A stretch of DNA of 64,000 nucleotides. It comes from Stappia stellulata DSM 5886. Its GTDB lineage: Bacteria > Pseudomonadota > Alphaproteobacteria > Rhizobiales > Stappiaceae. Shown here in pieces: positions 18,825 to 30,385 of the stretch (the first letter of the stretch is position 1; each line of letters opens with the position of its first letter). The stretch lies in the NCBI RefSeq assembly GCF_000423705.1, contig NZ_AUIM01000011.1:186001-250000 (forward strand), read 5' to 3'. The position numbers were made by a program, and so were the translations under genes. Below the pieces are notes generated by a model. That model had not been told where the DNA came from. It saw nothing but the letters and a program-made list of their open reading frames with translations, and made no database searches.

Positions 18825-19997
18825 ATGAGCAACACACCGACACCGCCGCACGATCCCCGCCAGCAAGAGGGCACGGAGCTCAACCCGGACCTGGCCGGCC
18901 TGCTGCATGACCTGCGCACGCCGCTTTCCGCGATGCGCACGGCGCTGGAACTGATCGATCTCGACCCAACCACCTCCCGTCAGGCCTCCGCCATCCGAAC
19001 GCTGGAAATGGCGATCGACGCGCTTCTGGCGATGACCCAGGATTTCCTGGATCCCGACGGCCTGCCGTCGCCACGCGCGAGCGCACACGATACGGCCGTT
19101 GAGGCGATCTCCGCCGTCACCGACCTGTTCGCCGCCGATGCAAGGGCGCGCGGACTGCGTCTCGACTGCGACATCGCGGGCGATCTGGAGGCCTATGGCA
19201 TCGGCGATCCGCTCACGCTGCGCCGGATCCTGTCCGTTCTCATCGACAATGCGCTGAAATACACGGGCGAGGGCAGGATCGCCGTCACGGCGCGGGCAAC
19301 GCATGGCGGCGCGCGCCCCGCGCTCGAGGTCGAGGTGTGCGACACCGGCATCGGCATTCCCCAGGCGGAGCGTGGCAATCTGTTTCGTCCGCGCAAGCGC
19401 GGTGAGCGGGCCAGCGCCACAACGGCCGGCAGCGGTCTCGGGCTTTGGAGCGCCGCGCGCCTTGCCGCATCCGCCGGCGGACGGCTCGACCTGGTCGAGA
19501 CCTCGGCGATGGGAACCACCTTTGCCTTGCGGCTGCCCCTTGTGGCCCCGGCCCCGGACCCGGAAAGGGCCGACGCCGATGCATCCAACATCCGTGCGCT
19601 GCCCCGGCGCCGGGTGCTGGTCGTGGACGACAATGAGACCAACCGCCGGATGCTCGAGGCGATGCTCGGCGCCTTCGGCGTCGACGCCGTTCTGGCCGAC
19701 GGCGGACGAGACGCCCTTGAACGGCTGGCAACCGAAGCGGTGAACGCCGTACTGCTCGACATCAACATGCCGGACATGGACGGGATGGAAACGCTCTCCG
19801 CGATCCGTGCACTGAAGGGCACGCCGGCAAATCTGCCGGTAATCGGGATCACCGCCGCAATCCTTCCCAACCACCGCAAGCTGGAGGACGCCGGCTTTCA
19901 GGCGATCCTCGACAAGCCCGTCGCGCCGGCCGTTCTCTTCGCCGCGCTCGACCGCGCGATGGCCGAAGCCAATGCGGCTGGATCCGCCCGCGAGTGA
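18825..19997 (+). CDS. Soluble hybrid histidine kinase with receiver domain
   Basis: A 390-residue protein with no membrane helix and no PAS, GAF or other sensor domain. After a 20-residue tail comes HisKA (LLHDLRTPLS, phospho-acceptor H28). The HATPase domain follows (N box DNALKYT near 141, DTGIGIP near 173, GSGLGLW near 202). A C-terminal REC domain spans about 262-385, with D268/D269, phospho-acceptor D312 in LLDINMPDMDG and K364. Input signal and output partner are unknown; no response regulator is adjacent. The start at ATG 18825 is preferred over an upstream TTG. Confidence 0.9.
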   Translation: MSNTPTPPHDPRQQEGTELNPDLAGLLHDLRTPLSAMRTALELIDLDPTTSRQASAIRTLEMAIDALLAMTQDFLDPDGLPSPRASAHDTAVEAISAVTDLFAADARARGLRLDCDIAGDLEAYGIGDPLTLRRILSVLIDNALKYTGEGRIAVTARATHGGARPALEVEVCDTGIGIPQAERGNLFRPRKRGERASATTAGSGLGLWSAARLAASAGGRLDLVETSAMGTTFALRLPLVAPAPDPERADADASNIRALPRRRVLVVDDNETNRRMLEAMLGAFGVDAVLADGGRDALERLATEAVNAVLLDINMPDMDGMETLSAIRALKGTPANLPVIGITAAILPNHRKLEDAGFQAILDKPVAPAVLFAALDRAMAEANAAGSARE

Positions 19998-20036
19998 CTG
20001 TTGGACCGGCGCGCCGAAACCGCGCCCATCGCACGC

Positions 20037-20924
20037 CTAGAGAACGACGATACCCGTGTGCTTGGCCTTGTGCTCCGGCTCGACGTGGATCGTCGTGCGC
20101 GCGCCCGGAACCCCCTTGGCGATGCCTTCTTCGACCCGGTCGCAGATCTCATGCGCCCGGTCGACGGTCATCTCGCCGGGAACGACCAGATGAAAATCGA
20201 TGAAGATCACGTGGCCGGCGGACCGGGTTCTCAGGTCATGCGCCTCCAGCGCGCCTGCGCCGGCCTCGGAGATCGCGTCGCGGATCTTGTCCTGAAGCGC
20301 CGGAGACACCGCCTCGTCCATCAGCCCGCCGACGGATTCCTTCACCAGTCCCCATCCCGACCACAGGATGTTGATCGCCACGAGGCCGGCAAGGAGGGAA
20401 TCGAGCGCCTGGATACCGGTCGCGAACACAAGCAGGACGCCGACAAGCACGCCCAGCGACGACACCACGTCGGTGACCAGATGCTTGCCGTCGGCAACAA
20501 GCGCGAGCGAACGGTGCTGCCGTCCGACGCGAATGAGCACATAGGCCCAGACCCCGTTGAGCACGGAGGCGAGGCCGTTGATCGCAAGGCCCTCAACGGA
20601 AAACACCACCGGCTGCGGGTCGGCATAGGCAAGCCAGGCTTCGCGGATGATCGAAAGCGCCGCGAGCACGATCATCACCCCGACCAGAACGGCAGCGAAA
20701 TACTCGACCTTGTGATGGCCGTAGGGATGATTGCTGTCGGCCGGCTTTGCGGCGAACCAAACGGCCAGAAACGCGGCAATCGCCGAGGCGACATTGACGA
20801 CGGATTCCAGTGCGTCGGAATACAGCGCGACCGAACCGGTCCACCAGTAGGCGACGAGCTTCAGCCCGAGAACAAGCAAACCGACGAGAATGCTGGAAAA
20901 GGCGATACGAAGGCGCAGGGACAT
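20037..20924 (-). CDS. Cation diffusion facilitator family transporter
   Basis: A 295-residue CDF protein: six membrane helices and a C-terminal cytoplasmic metal-binding domain (HDLRTRSAGHVIFIDFHL, then VEEGI and the terminal HVEPEH). CDF proteins export Zn, Fe, Mn or Co by proton antiport. Compared with E. coli FieF, whose helix 2 has DxxxD, this protein reads SDALESVVN, so E40 and N44 take those positions. Helix 5 keeps the H and D of ADGKHLVTD. The metal specificity may therefore differ. Confidence 0.93.
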   Translation of the reverse strand: MSLRLRIAFSSILVGLLVLGLKLVAYWWTGSVALYSDALESVVNVASAIAAFLAVWFAAKPADSNHPYGHHKVEYFAAVLVGVMIVLAALSIIREAWLAYADPQPVVFSVEGLAINGLASVLNGVWAYVLIRVGRQHRSLALVADGKHLVTDVVSSLGVLVGVLLVFATGIQALDSLLAGLVAINILWSGWGLVKESVGGLMDEAVSPALQDKIRDAISEAGAGALEAHDLRTRSAGHVIFIDFHLVVPGEMTVDRAHEICDRVEEGIAKGVPGARTTIHVEPEHKAKHTGIVVL

Positions 20925-21056
20925 TACGGTCGGCCCATTCAGGATCGGTCATTGCCCAGACGTGCCGCCCGGCAGTCGCCGTTCGCCCGCCGGCGGCAAA
21001 GCCCTACCCTGTTTTCTCCGGGAAGACAAACGCCCGGGCGGCGTCCGCGTTTCGCG

Positions 21057-21797
21057 CTAGCGGATCGCCGCGCCGAGGATACGGCCCGGCCGGCCACCGT
21101 CCTCCATCTGCACGATCACCGCGCAGCGCTGCGCCTTCATCTTCTTCAGGTCGCTCATCGGAAGACGAAATTCCACCCGTCCGCCGTCCCACATGCCGAC
21201 CGCCCGCAGGCTGCGCACGACATTGGTATAAACCACCTCGCGGCCACGGTTTTCGCCGCGCCCGATGTCCACGCTCACCGGGGCGGCGACAAGGGCGAGC
21301 ATCACGGTCGCCATGCCCCCGGCCACCGGCATGCGGCCGTCAACCCGGATCGTGAGAACATCCTTGCGCGGCAGGATCTCCACATCGACGGGCAACGGCG
21401 CCGCCGATTCGAGCGCGACATCGAGCGCCCGGCGGTCGCTGCCGACCATGTGATCCTGGCCATTGACCACGATCTGCGGCGTATAGACGTCGCGATCGCC
21501 GCGCGCGGCCGCATAATCGCGCTGGCGGGCGCTGTTGGCCGGCGAGGCGAGCGTGTCCTGCCAGCCGAGATAGTCCCAGTAGTCCACGGGATAAGACAGC
21601 ACGACAAGGTCGGACCGCCGGGATATCTCCGTGACCAGCCTGTCCGCCGGCGGACAGGAGGAGCAGCCCTGGCTGGTAAAAAGCTCCATCACCGCGCGCG
21701 GTCCGTCCGAGGCACCGGCAGGCACCGGAGCACTCAAGAGACACGCCGCCAGCACGGCGCGCAGCGCACGACGCGGCGAAGGCAGAAGCATGGGCAT
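21057..21797 (-). CDS. DUF1223 secreted thioredoxin-like protein
   Basis: A 246-residue DUF1223 protein with a signal peptide (RALRAVLAACLLSAPVPAGAS). The family motif follows: VMELFTSQGCSSCPPADRLV with a CxxC pair (C45, C48), then SYPVDYWDYLGWQD and TPQIVVNGQ. These proteins have a thioredoxin-like fold and are probably periplasmic; the biochemical role is undefined. The start ATG 21797 has GGAAAGA eight bases upstream. An in-frame ATG two codons later is an alternative. Confidence 0.88.
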   Translation of the reverse strand: MPMLLPSPRRALRAVLAACLLSAPVPAGASDGPRAVMELFTSQGCSSCPPADRLVTEISRRSDLVVLSYPVDYWDYLGWQDTLASPANSARQRDYAAARGDRDVYTPQIVVNGQDHMVGSDRRALDVALESAAPLPVDVEILPRKDVLTIRVDGRMPVAGGMATVMLALVAAPVSVDIGRGENRGREVVYTNVVRSLRAVGMWDGGRVEFRLPMSDLKKMKAQRCAVIVQMEDGGRPGRILGAAIR

Positions 21798-21940
21798 TGC
21801 GCGGTTCTTTCCTGGCACCGGAGCGACCCGATCCGGATGATCGGCGAATCGCCGGGGCACGAGCGTGCGAAAACAGACGCAACAATAGGCAGGGCGGCGT
21901 TCAATGACCACTCACGACCCCTTGAGGGTCGCGGCATTCC

Positions 21941-22483
21941 TCAGCGCGACATCGCGCCGGTTTCGCCGGGCGGATTGGCGAGCGGGGCCGCCGCGCGCCC
22001 TGCATCGACCTCGCGCATATGGTTGAGCGCCCAGTGGACGGACGGAAAGGCGATCTCCCGCCACGGGATCTCGGCCCAGTCGAACAGGCCCGCCTCCAGC
22101 GTTTCCGAGCCGGCCGCAAAGCGTCCGTCGAAACGCGCCCTGTAGATCATCTGCACCTGGGACAGCCGTGCGATGGTGTAGACGGCGAGCAGGCCGTCGA
22201 GTTCGATCTCGGCGCAGAGTTCTTCGCGCGCTTCCCGCCGCGCGCCGTCTTCCGGCGTTTCGTGAAGCTCGAGATAGCCCGCCGGAAGCGTCCAGAGCCC
22301 GCGCGACGGCTCGATGGCGCGACGACCGAGCAGATAACGCCCCTCATGCACCACCACCGAGCCGACGACGATGCGCGGGTTTTCGTAGGACACGAAGCCG
22401 CAACGCTCGCAGACGTCGCGCTCATGCGTGTCGCCCTCGGGCCGGGCACGGCGGAAGACCGGGGAAAGCGGGCCGTCGCCCAT
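21941..22483 (-). CDS. NUDIX hydrolase with zinc-finger-like N-terminus
   Basis: A 180-residue NUDIX protein. The N-terminus has RARPEGDTHERDVCERCGFVSY, a CxxC element like the zinc-ribbon NUDIX subgroup. The Nudix box is GYLELHE then REAREELCAEI; the usual Gly of EExG is Cys, as seen in this subgroup. It probably hydrolyses ADP-ribose-like or NADH-like dinucleotides, but this is inference. It starts 6 bp after ccmG on the same strand and may be read from the ccm operon. Confidence 0.88.
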   Translation of the reverse strand: MGDGPLSPVFRRARPEGDTHERDVCERCGFVSYENPRIVVGSVVVHEGRYLLGRRAIEPSRGLWTLPAGYLELHETPEDGARREAREELCAEIELDGLLAVYTIARLSQVQMIYRARFDGRFAAGSETLEAGLFDWAEIPWREIAFPSVHWALNHMREVDAGRAAAPLANPPGETGAMSR

Positions 22484-22489
22484 GCCGCT

Positions 22490-23101
22490 CTATCCGTTCG
22501 GCGTGGCGAGGATCTTGTCGAGCTCGGGAAGGAACACATCCCGGTAGCTTTCCGGCGACAGCGGGCCGATGAACTTGTAGCGGATCATGCCCGCCGCATC
22601 GACGATATAGGTTTCCGGAACCCCGTAGACGCCCCAGTCGATCGCGGCGCGGCCCTTGTCGTCGGCGCCGACGCGGTCATAGGGGTTGCCGAGCGTGCCG
22701 AGAAAACGGCGGGCGTTCTCCGGCTTGTCCTTGTAGTTGATCCCGATCATCTGTGCCTTGTCCAGGCGCGCCAGATCCTCCAGCAGCGGATGCTCCTGAC
22801 GGCAGGGCGCGCACCAGGACGCGAAGATGTTGACCACGCTGACCTGGCCGAGAAGATCCGCCCGCGCCACGCCGGGGACGGGCGAACCGTCGTCGCCGCG
22901 CAGGTCCGCAACCGGCGGCAGCGTGAACTCCGGCGCCGGCTTGTCGATCAGTGCCGAGGGCACCTGGGACGTGTCCTTGCCGCTCAGGAGCTGCACCAGA
23001 AAGAGCGCAGCCAGAAGCGCGAACACCAACAGCGGCAGAAGCGCCATCAGCGGAATACGGCGACGCGGCGCGTGGCCTGGAGACCCTGTGTCTTGGCTCA
23101 C
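22490..23101 (-). CDS. ccmG: Thiol:disulfide interchange protein CcmG/DsbE
   Basis: A membrane-anchored periplasmic thioredoxin that reduces apocytochrome c or its chaperone before haem attachment. An N-terminal anchor (MALLPLLVFALLAALFLVQLL) precedes the thioredoxin domain with FASWCAPCRQEHP, and VYGVPETYIVD near the end is the conserved cis-Pro loop. The start is a GTG at 23101 overlapping the ccmD stop (GTGA); the open frame extends upstream but overlaps ccmD. Length is about 203 residues, normal for the family. Confidence 0.94.
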   Translation of the reverse strand: MSQDTGSPGHAPRRRIPLMALLPLLVFALLAALFLVQLLSGKDTSQVPSALIDKPAPEFTLPPVADLRGDDGSPVPGVARADLLGQVSVVNIFASWCAPCRQEHPLLEDLARLDKAQMIGINYKDKPENARRFLGTLGNPYDRVGADDKGRAAIDWGVYGVPETYIVDAAGMIRYKFIGPLSPESYRDVFLPELDKILATPNG

Positions 23102-23304
23102 GATCCGGCCTCCCCGGCATTGCTCTTGCGCGCCCGGGCGGAGCGGCGGGTCACGCCCTGCGCCTCCATTGCAGAAAGCCGCGCCCGCAGCCGGGCGCCA
23201 TCGGCGAGGATCCACGCGAACAGCGCGCCGATCACCCCGAGCGTGACCAGGTAGCAGGCGACGATGAACCCGGCATGGGGTCCGAGAGCGAGAAGATCCG
23301 TCAT
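23098..23304 (-). CDS. ccmD: Haem exporter protein CcmD
   Basis: A 68-residue protein with one membrane helix (GFIVACYLVTLGVIGALFAWIL) followed by a basic cytoplasmic tail, as in CcmD. It helps release holo-CcmE from the CcmABC complex. Identification rests on size, topology and position: it overlaps the ccmC stop by 4 bp and the ccmG start by 4 bp. Confidence 0.92.
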   Translation of the reverse strand: MTDLLALGPHAGFIVACYLVTLGVIGALFAWILADGARLRARLSAMEAQGVTRRSARARKSNAGEAGS

Positions 23305-24059
23305 TCGGCGGCCTGCGAGGTTGCCACGCCGACGCGCGCGCTGGCGGCCTGGAGTTGCATCGTGCGCAGCCGGCGGCGCAGGATCTCGTTGCGCATCGCC
23401 ATCAGGTGCATCACGAAGAAGAGCAGCGTGAAGGCCAGCGCCATGACAAGCAGCGGCCACAGGATCGTCGGATGGATCGTCGGACCGTCCATGCGGATCA
23501 CGCTGGCGGGCTGGTGCAGCGTGTTCCACCAGTCGACCGAGAACTTGATGATCGGCAGGTTGATGGCGCCGACGAGCGTCAGCACGGCCGCCGCCTTGCC
23601 GGCGCGGATCGGGTCCTCGATGGTGCGCCACAGCGCGATCAGCCCGAGATACATGATGAACAGCACCAGCACAGAGGTGAGACGCGCGTCCCAGACCCAG
23701 TAGGTGCCCCACATCGGCTTGCCCCAGAGCGACCCGGTGATCAGCGAGATCAGCGTGAAGGCGGCGCCGATGGGCGCGGCCGCCTTGGCCGAGACATCGG
23801 CCAGCGGGTGCTTCCAGATCAGCGTTCCCAGCGAGGAAACGGCCATCACCGAGTAGCACATCATGGCAAGCCAGGCGGCGGGCACATGCAGATACATGAT
23901 CTTCACCGTGGCGCCCTGCTGGTAATCGTCGGGCGCGACGAAGAACGTCATGTAGAGACCCGCGGCGAAGGCGACGACGCACGCTGCGAAAAGCCACGGC
24001 AAAAGCCGCGCCGAAAGCGCAAGGAACCGGGTCGGATTGGCAAGGTCGAGAATGGCCAT
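23301..24059 (-). CDS. ccmC: Haem exporter protein CcmC
   Basis: A 252-residue six-helix membrane protein with the haem-handling tryptophan-rich motif WGTYWVWDARLTS and periplasmic histidines in YLHVPAAW and VDWWNTLHQP. CcmC presents haem to CcmE in the periplasm. It follows ccmB after 68 bp and is coupled to ccmD by a 4-bp overlap. Confidence 0.96.
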   Translation of the reverse strand: MAILDLANPTRFLALSARLLPWLFAACVVAFAAGLYMTFFVAPDDYQQGATVKIMYLHVPAAWLAMMCYSVMAVSSLGTLIWKHPLADVSAKAAAPIGAAFTLISLITGSLWGKPMWGTYWVWDARLTSVLVLFIMYLGLIALWRTIEDPIRAGKAAAVLTLVGAINLPIIKFSVDWWNTLHQPASVIRMDGPTIHPTILWPLLVMALAFTLLFFVMHLMAMRNEILRRRLRTMQLQAASARVGVATSQAAE

Positions 24060-24127
24060 GATGTATTTCTAGTGGCGCGCGGCCAGCCTTTCAATGCAAG
24101 ACGCGACGCGCGCGGCCGGATGCCGCG

Positions 24128-24799
24128 TCAATCGCTGGAAAACCGGAGCGCCATCGCCGCCGCAACCGGCCCGACGACCGCCGAAATCAGCGTCAGCGCG
24201 CACAAGAGCAGGAACGGCGTCATGAAGGGCGTCGGCTCCGTCACGGCCGCCCCCGACGCACTCACGCCGAAGATCAGCACCGGAATGGAGAAGGGCACCA
24301 CAAGAACGGCAAGAAGCAGCCCGCCCCGGCGCAACGACACGGTGAGCGCCGCGCCAATCGCACCGATCAGCGTCAAGGCCGGCGTTCCGGCCAAGAGCGT
24401 CAGCGCCACCGCGCCGATCGCCAGCGGTTCCAGGTTGAGGAAGATCGACAGCACCGGCGCGGCCAGCACGAGCGGCAGGCCCGTGCCGGCCCAATGCGCC
24501 AGGCATTTCACCAGCACCAGCACCTCCAGCGGACGGCCCGACATCAACATGAGGTCGAGCGATCCGTCGTCGCGGTCGGCCTGAAACAGCCGGTCGAGGC
24601 CGAGCAGCGTGGCAAGCAGCGCGCCGATCCACAAGACCGCCGGGCCGATCAGCGCCAGCAGGTTGAGATCCGGCCCGACGCCGAAGGGAATGACGGTGAT
24701 GACGGCGAGAAAGAACAGGACGCCGATCAGCGCCCCGCCGCCGACCCTGAGCGACAGGCGCAGCTCGCGCAGGAACAACGCCCCCATCCAGCCGCTCAT
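24128..24799 (-). CDS. ccmB: Haem exporter protein CcmB
   Basis: A 223-residue permease partner of CcmA with six hydrophobic segments. [12 protein letters not shown] at the N-terminus, [18 protein letters not shown] and [10 protein letters not shown] are typical of CcmB. ATG 24799 overlaps the ccmA stop by 4 bp. The ORF extends further upstream only in the wrong context (inside ccmA). Confidence 0.95.
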   Translation of the reverse strand: MSGWMGALFLRELRLSLRVGGGALIGVLFFLAVITVIPFGVGPDLNLLALIGPAVLWIGALLATLLGLDRLFQADRDDGSLDLMLMSGRPLEVLVLVKCLAHWAGTGLPLVLAAPVLSIFLNLEPLAIGAVALTLLAGTPALTLIGAIGAALTVSLRRGGLLLAVLVVPFSIPVLIFGVSASGAAVTEPTPFMTPFLLLCALTLISAVVGPVAAAMALRFSSD

Positions 24800-25422
24800 G
24801 CCGGGGCCTCCAGGCGCAGCGTGCCGACGTCGGCAAGCGGCATTTTCTGGTGGGTGGCGGCGACGATCATGCCGCCTGCGGCAAGATGCGCGCTCATCAG
24901 TTGGCCGAGCCGGGCCTCCGACGCCGCATCGAGCGCGGAGGTCGGCTCGTCGAGCAGCCACACCGGCCGCGCGACGACCAGAAGCCGCGCGAGCGCCAGC
25001 CGGCGCCGCTGACCGGCGGAGAGATAGGCGGCCGGCAGATCGCCCGCGTGATCGATGCCGAGCGCTTCAAGCGCCTCGATAGGCGTCATCGGCTGCCATT
25101 GCGCACCGGTTCGCCCGGGCGCGAGGAACGCGGTCCAGAAGGCGAGATTTTCCAGAACGGTGAGGGCGGGTTTCAGCGCGTCGAGATGACCGTAATAATG
25201 GCAATGCTCGCCGGCGCTCAGCTCCGGATCGCCGTCCTCGACCCGGACTTCTCCGGACGCCGGCTGCACCAGGCCGGCGAGCACGCGCAACAGGCTCGAC
25301 TTGCCCACCCCGTTCGGCCCGGTGACGGCGAGTGCGCGGCCGGCCTCCAGCGTCAGCGCGAGATCGGAGAACACACGGCGTCCGCCGCGTTCGCAGGACA
25401 GGTTTTCGGCAACAAGACGCAT
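24796..25422 (-). CDS. ccmA: Haem exporter ATP-binding protein CcmA
   Basis: A 208-residue ABC ATPase: Walker [17 protein letters not shown], signature [14 protein letters not shown], and Walker [13 protein letters not shown]. The short length and ENLAFW, HYYGHLD and [10 protein letters not shown] features are those of CcmA. It powers release of holo-CcmE. It is the first gene of ccmABCD-ccmG. ccmE, ccmF, ccmH and ccmI are not in this window. It is divergent from acnA. Confidence 0.95.
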   Translation of the reverse strand: MRLVAENLSCERGGRRVFSDLALTLEAGRALAVTGPNGVGKSSLLRVLAGLVQPASGEVRVEDGDPELSAGEHCHYYGHLDALKPALTVLENLAFWTAFLAPGRTGAQWQPMTPIEALEALGIDHAGDLPAAYLSAGQRRRLALARLLVVARPVWLLDEPTSALDAASEARLGQLMSAHLAAGGMIVAATHQKMPLADVGTLRLEAPA

Positions 25423-25564
25423 GGTGTTCCAGGTCCGGGCGGAGCGCGATGCGCACCGGGATGTTTCGCATCGCACGGCCGGCCATCCGGGATCAAGCGT
25501 GAATGCGGCCGGGACCGTGCCGGGGCCTATCCCATTTGCCGAGGCGAAACGCGTCGCTCGGTGC

Positions 25565-25593
25565 TGGCACCGCGCTGCAAAATTCGTTATACG
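25565..25593 (+). promoter_or_regulatory. Possible acnA promoter
   Basis: TGGCAC (25565-25570) and TATACG (25588-25593) are separated by 17 bases in the 285-bp gap between ccmA and acnA. A 12-bp perfect palindrome GCGCACGTGCGC lies downstream at 25652-25663 in the presumed leader. Both are tentative readings by eye. Confidence 0.35.
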
Positions 25594-25707
25594 GGCGCCA
25601 ACACGCGCGCGGACCGGACACCGGATCACGCTGCGCGCCATGAGTTTTCTAGCGCACGTGCGCGGCCACAGCGCCGGCCGCGACGAGATACGAAGGGATG
25701 GCCAGCC

Positions 25708-28458
<2,751 letters not shown>

Positions 28459-28490
28459 GACCGGACAGGACCCGGTGACCTGACGAACCG

Positions 28491-28524
28491 AATGGCGGCC
28501 CGCGACGCGTGGGCCGCCATTTTT
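28491..28524 (+). terminator. Rho-independent terminator after acnA
   Basis: AATGGCGGCCC pairs with GGGCCGCCATT across a 9-base loop, followed by TTT. It lies 33 bp after the acnA stop and just before the convergent ATP-grasp gene. Confidence 0.85.
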
Positions 28525-28563
28525 GCATTCGTGTCCGACAGGCTTTGCACTGCGGATCCGCTG

Positions 28564-29607
28564 CTAGCCGTCCAGCATCGCGTCGAGCAGGGCTTCGTAG
28601 ATCGCCTCGACGCGGGCGGCTTCGGCCTCTCCGAGACGGTGGAAATAGGACAGGCCGGGCGCGGAGTTCACTTCCAGCACGCAGGCATCCGTGGCGTCTG
28701 CCCCCTCCAGCAGGAGATCGACGCCGGCAAAGCGCAGGCCCAGCGCTTGCGCCGCCCGGATCGCGAGATCGCCGACAGCCGCGCCGACGCGCTCCGTGAC
28801 ATCTTCCGCGCCCCCGCCGGTTGACAGATTGGCGTTGGGCAGCAGCTCGACGCGGGCACCCGCCTTCGGCACGCTTGCAAGTGTGAGGCCTTGCGCTGCG
28901 AGATGCGCCGCGATCCGCGGATCGGCGAGCACCACGCGCGCACCCTTGCCGCCGGCAGAGAACCCGCCAAGGACCGCCTGCGCAAGCTCCGCGATGCTCA
29001 GCCGCCCGTCGCCGGTGACCGAGAGGGGAGAGCGGCGGAAGACGCCGTACACGACACCATCGAGCACGATCACCCGGTGATCCGCACCGGAAACCGCCTG
29101 TTGCACCAGCACGCGTTCGTGAACCGCGAAAAGCCCGTCGAGCGCGCGGCAAAGCGCGTCCTGATCGGCGACCCTGGTGACGCCGTCGCCCTCCGACCCT
29201 TCGTTCGGCTTGACGAAGACCGGCCAGCCGGTCTCGCGCGCGAAGTCGGCTGCCGCCTCGACCTGCGGCAGGCGCGCGGCGACGGCCGGGTTCTTCAGCG
29301 CCAGCGCGGCGACCCGGCGCGGAGAGTGCAGGAGCAGGGAGCGGGGGACGGGCAGGCCGGCCGCCGCCAGAAAACGGGCGGCATAGTCCTTGTCCTTGGC
29401 GAGCGCGGAGGCGCCGGCGCCGTTGATGTCGAAATTGGTACCCTTGAAGATGAACCGCCGACCGTCGGCGGCCGTGATCGCGCCGGCATAGCCATAGAGC
29501 GGCTCGACCTCGATCCGCGCCCCGCGCGTGCGGCACAGGCGCGTCAGGATATCCACCCAGAGCGGGCTGGTCGCAGGCCGGGGAAGGGAAGGCGGGACGG
29601 CGTCCAA
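28564..29607 (-). CDS. ATP-grasp family ligase (RimK/cyanophycin synthetase-like)
   Basis: A 347-residue ATP-grasp protein. Motifs are KGTNFDINGAGASALAKDKDYAARFLAAAGLPVPRS, a cyanophycin-synthetase/GshAB-like entry to the fold, then WPVFVKPNEGSEGDGVTRV, RVLVQQAV, and AGVDLLL...CVLEVNSAPGL with the metal-binding Glu and Asn. It lacks the Mur ligase domain of cyanophycin synthetase. It should form an amide bond between a carboxylate and an amine using ATP; the substrates are unknown. It follows lolA by 12 bp on the same strand. Confidence 0.85.
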   Translation of the reverse strand: MDAVPPSLPRPATSPLWVDILTRLCRTRGARIEVEPLYGYAGAITAADGRRFIFKGTNFDINGAGASALAKDKDYAARFLAAAGLPVPRSLLLHSPRRVAALALKNPAVAARLPQVEAAADFARETGWPVFVKPNEGSEGDGVTRVADQDALCRALDGLFAVHERVLVQQAVSGADHRVIVLDGVVYGVFRRSPLSVTGDGRLSIAELAQAVLGGFSAGGKGARVVLADPRIAAHLAAQGLTLASVPKAGARVELLPNANLSTGGGAEDVTERVGAAVGDLAIRAAQALGLRFAGVDLLLEGADATDACVLEVNSAPGLSYFHRLGEAEAARVEAIYEALLDAMLDG

Positions 29608-29619
29608 GGCGTGTGCGGC

Positions 29620-30270
29620 CTAGTTGTTCCGTCGCTGCATCATGTTCGCATTGTAGTCGATGCGGAAGAGCTTCGGATTGGTCGGGCCGTTGACGGTGGT
29701 GTTGTAGATCGCAACGGACGTGTCGTAGCCCTGCGCGTCCGTCACCGTCCACTGCTTCAGTTCGGTGGATTCTGCGTCGAAGATCAGCGTCAGCTTGCCG
29801 GAACCGAAGGTGGTGTCGTCGGAGAGAACCACCGTCACCAGGTCCGGCTCGACCGAAACGCCGGCGACATCGGCATCGGCGGCGAGATTGATCTGTTCCG
29901 CCAGCAGGAAGCGCAGCGGCGTTTCCGACAAGGGCCAGATGTCCTGGGTCGCGAGCTTGCGATCCTTCACCGAGACGGACTTGCCGTCGGCAACGATATC
30001 CACCTTGGACGGCGGATTGTAATAGAAGCGGATCTTGCCCGGACGGGCGAGGTAGAACTTGCCTTCCGCGCGTTCGCCGTTCGGGCCGAACTGGATGAAG
30101 TCGCCGTGCATGGTCTTCACCGAGTTGAAGTAGGTGTTGACCTCGGAAAGCGTCTCTTTCTGCTGGGCGTTGAGCGCGGCGGCGCCAGCCGGCGCGAACG
30201 GCGTCAGCAGGGCGGTCGCGGCAATCGCGGCAGAGGCAAGGCGCAAGAAGCTGCGGCGGGCGAATGTCAT
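29620..30270 (-). CDS. lolA: LolA-family outer-membrane lipoprotein carrier
   Basis: A 216-residue secreted protein with a Tat-like signal (TFARRSFLRLASAAIAATALLTPF) and the LolA beta-barrel pattern: TMHGDFIQFGPNGERAEGKFYLARPGKIRFYY, then VKDRKLATQDIWPLSETPLRFLL. LolA ferries lipoproteins across the periplasm. The RPGKIRF motif is the family marker. It sits 115 bp downstream of ftsK on the same strand, a common alphaproteobacterial order. The twin-Arg signal is a little unusual for LolA. Confidence 0.9.
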   Translation of the reverse strand: MTFARRSFLRLASAAIAATALLTPFAPAGAAALNAQQKETLSEVNTYFNSVKTMHGDFIQFGPNGERAEGKFYLARPGKIRFYYNPPSKVDIVADGKSVSVKDRKLATQDIWPLSETPLRFLLAEQINLAADADVAGVSVEPDLVTVVLSDDTTFGSGKLTLIFDAESTELKQWTVTDAQGYDTSVAIYNTTVNGPTNPKLFRIDYNANMMQRRNN

Positions 30271-30385
30271 GCGGTTAGGCTCCGTCGAATGGACCCGCCT
30301 CGCGGGGGGAGGCGGGGAAATCGTGCCATCAAATCTGCCGTTGCGCTAGCAGGCGGCTGTGGCGAAGTTGCGACGAGAGACGATT

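Noticed and set aside
25565..25580. Possible sigma-54 promoter before acnA (TGGCAC...TGC)
   Set aside because: The GG and GC elements are one base too close for sigma-54, so a sigma-70-like reading fits better.
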